A DNA stretch of 6,549 nucleotides, taken from NCBI GenBank assembly GCA_019314005.1, contig JAFDAE010000210.1, positions 1 through 6,549 on the forward strand. Direction: 5' to 3'. The notes below the pieces were generated by a model. It searched no databases. It was not told where the DNA came from and saw only the letters and a list, made by a program, of their open reading frames with translations. Below are positions 5,690 to 6,549 of the stretch, piece by piece. Source of the DNA: Deltaproteobacteria bacterium (lineage in GTDB: Bacteria > Desulfobacterota > Desulfobacteria > C00003060 > C00003106). Within the stretch, counting starts at the first letter, position 1. Each line of letters opens with the position of its first letter. Made by a program: the position numbers and the translations under genes.

Positions 5690-6404
5690 AGAAGATCAGG
5701 AAAGTATTCGGAATATTTTTTAGCCGCTTGCACGACACGCGAACATCTTTTTGGTCCCCTTTTGTGTCCATAAAAGAGACGCTTACATCTCCCGGCCGCA
5801 AGGGATCGTTCTCTCTTACCTGGTCCTTGTAGGCCAAGAAATGTTCTTTGGAAGAATCAGATAGATAATCAAGGAAGTTTTGACCGATCACACCAGCTTC
5901 ATTTGTCAATCCACTAATTTTAAAAAAACCCTGGTTTGCAGCAAGGATAGTCCCGTTGGTGCAGATGACAGCCGGATCATCAAATGCTTTTACGATGGCA
6001 AAGTGATCCGCAAACTTTTCTAAAAAGTATGAGCACTTAGAGCACTCTATCGGGCATTTAATTTTTTCCTGATAATCATCGATCCTCACAAAAAAACAAT
6101 TGAGTATTTCAGCCTGCTTGATGAGACAGGCATCGCATTGATGAGGAGCTGTGTTTTTCCTATCCGCGTAATATTCCCAGCAGTATTTTTGAGTGTGGTC
6201 GTAATCTTTCTCTCCGGTTTTCAGCGCTTGTGGGATAGGGAAATTGTACTCTTTTAAAAATCGCACAAGCTCGTCCGCTGGAATTTTATAATTTCTCCCT
6301 AATGAAATCCCCTTAATCTTCCCTTCTCTTACCCATTTGGATGCGGTGAAGCGGCTAATCTGGCAAAGTTCCGCGACTTCGGTAGTTGAAAAGAGCTTTT
6401 TCAT
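5679..6404 (-). CDS. HTH (excisionase/MerR-type) - Cys-cluster - PAS domain regulator
   Basis: This 241-residue protein starts at ATG 6404-6402, with GGGGG (6418-6414) 9 nt upstream. Residues about 4-52 form an excisionase-family winged HTH (HTH_17-like): FSTTEVAELCQISRFTASKWVREG, then ISLGRNYKIPADEL. Residues 75-124 hold seven cysteines: C75, C90, C93, C103, C117, C121 and C124. They include CDAC and a CPIECSKC arrangement (C-x3-C-x2-C), which look like ligands for a metal or an Fe-S cluster. Residues about 134-241 resemble a PAS domain: AIVKAFDDPAVICTNGTILAANQGFFKISGL, then GQNFLDYLSD, then strands rich in Val and Ser. There is no signal peptide, membrane segment or kinase domain, so I infer a cytoplasmic one-component sensor that binds DNA directly. 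Its ligand and targets are unknown. It is convergent with ftsY and is not obviously in an operon inside this window. Confidence 0.82.
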   Translation of the reverse strand: MKKLFSTTEVAELCQISRFTASKWVREGKIKGISLGRNYKIPADELVRFLKEYNFPIPQALKTGEKDYDHTQKYCWEYYADRKNTAPHQCDACLIKQAEILNCFFVRIDDYQEKIKCPIECSKCSYFLEKFADHFAIVKAFDDPAVICTNGTILAANQGFFKISGLTNEAGVIGQNFLDYLSDSSKEHFLAYKDQVRENDPLRPGDVSVSFMDTKGDQKDVRVSCKRLKNIPNTFLIFFKV

Positions 6405-6418
6405 TCTATTTTACCCCC

Positions 6419-6450
6419 TTTGAAAACAAAAAAACTGAGCCAGTTTCAAA
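6419..6450 (-). promoter_or_regulatory. attenuator-like leader with two alternative hairpins
   Basis: Read on the minus strand, AAACTG-GCT-CAGTTT (6446-6432) makes a short hairpin running into a seven-T tract (6434-6428), like an intrinsic terminator. An overlapping alternative pairs TTTGAAAC (6450-6443) with GTTTTCAAA (6427-6419), with one bulged T. It uses the same bases as the first stem and ends right at the GGGGG ribosome binding site of the regulator gene. The two cannot form together. The terminator could instead end a transcript entering from beyond the window. Stems are short and AU-rich, so confidence is low. Confidence 0.35.
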
Positions 6451-6474
6451 ACGTCCCCTTTTGCCTAATCTCTG

Positions 6475-6549
6475 CGTCAGGCTCAAATTATAATCCTCGA
6501 AATACTTCAAGTATTCCTGTGGTTATAATTTTCGCCTTTCTTGACCTTA
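6475..6549 (-). repeat. dispersed repeat core, copy 2 (inverted, cut by the window edge)
   Basis: The reverse complement of 6475-6543 aligns with the core at 4511-4580 (about 83% identity). It keeps the nested fold: AAATTATAA (6485-6493) pairs with TTATAATTT (6523-6531), and AATAC (6501-6505) with GTATT (6511-6515), around a 5-nt loop. The inner stem carries a paired change relative to copy 1 that preserves base pairing. The copy lies upstream of the regulator gene, in the opposite orientation to copy 1, and its outer arm beyond 6549 is not visible. Confidence 0.85.

Overview
The window looks like a piece of a Gram-negative bacterial chromosome. The style of several proteins (a DUF1007/NicO pair, a PA2778-like peptidase with a TPR lipoprotein, and a Cys-rich HTH-PAS regulator) suggests Desulfobacterota (the former Deltaproteobacteria). 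That assignment is by resemblance only; no rRNA or other taxonomic marker is present.

Layout: (1) At 2-1227, the 3' part of a C39-type (papain-fold) cysteine peptidase gene is followed 14 nt later by a TPR lipoprotein gene. The two resemble the two halves of the PA2778 peptidase family, here encoded separately. (2) At 1321-2814 lies a nickel/cobalt-type transport pair: a periplasmic DUF1007 protein broken by a one-base frameshift in a T run, overlapping an intact NicO/RcnA-like membrane permease. (3) At 2902-4459 parA and parB overlap by 8 bp. ParA looks complete. ParB has intact CTP-binding and HTH regions, but its C-terminal dimerisation domain is lost: the reading frame ends early, and the expected last codons (DLERLITKLK, then stop) lie just downstream in another frame. 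(4) At 4477-4616 is a 140-bp nested palindrome with perfect 15-bp ends, filling the gap before ftsY. (5) At 4643-5689 is ftsY, the signal recognition particle receptor, intact. (6) At 5679-6404 on the minus strand, overlapping the end of ftsY by 11 bp, is a one-component regulator-like protein with an excisionase-type HTH, a seven-cysteine cluster and a PAS domain. Its leader carries two mutually exclusive hairpins. (7) At 6475-6549 is a second, inverted and about 83% identical copy of the palindrome core, cut by the window edge.

How the genes work together: parAB (chromosome segregation) and ftsY (membrane protein targeting) are housekeeping genes. The peptidase/TPR pair and the metal-transport pair are envelope functions. 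I see no phage, CRISPR, toxin-antitoxin or defence system. The strongest unexplained signal is the palindromic repeat family: its two copies differ by a paired, stem-preserving substitution, which argues that a folded hairpin is maintained. The second is the presence of two separate gene lesions (DUF1007 and parB) within 3 kb, which are either real decay or consensus errors.
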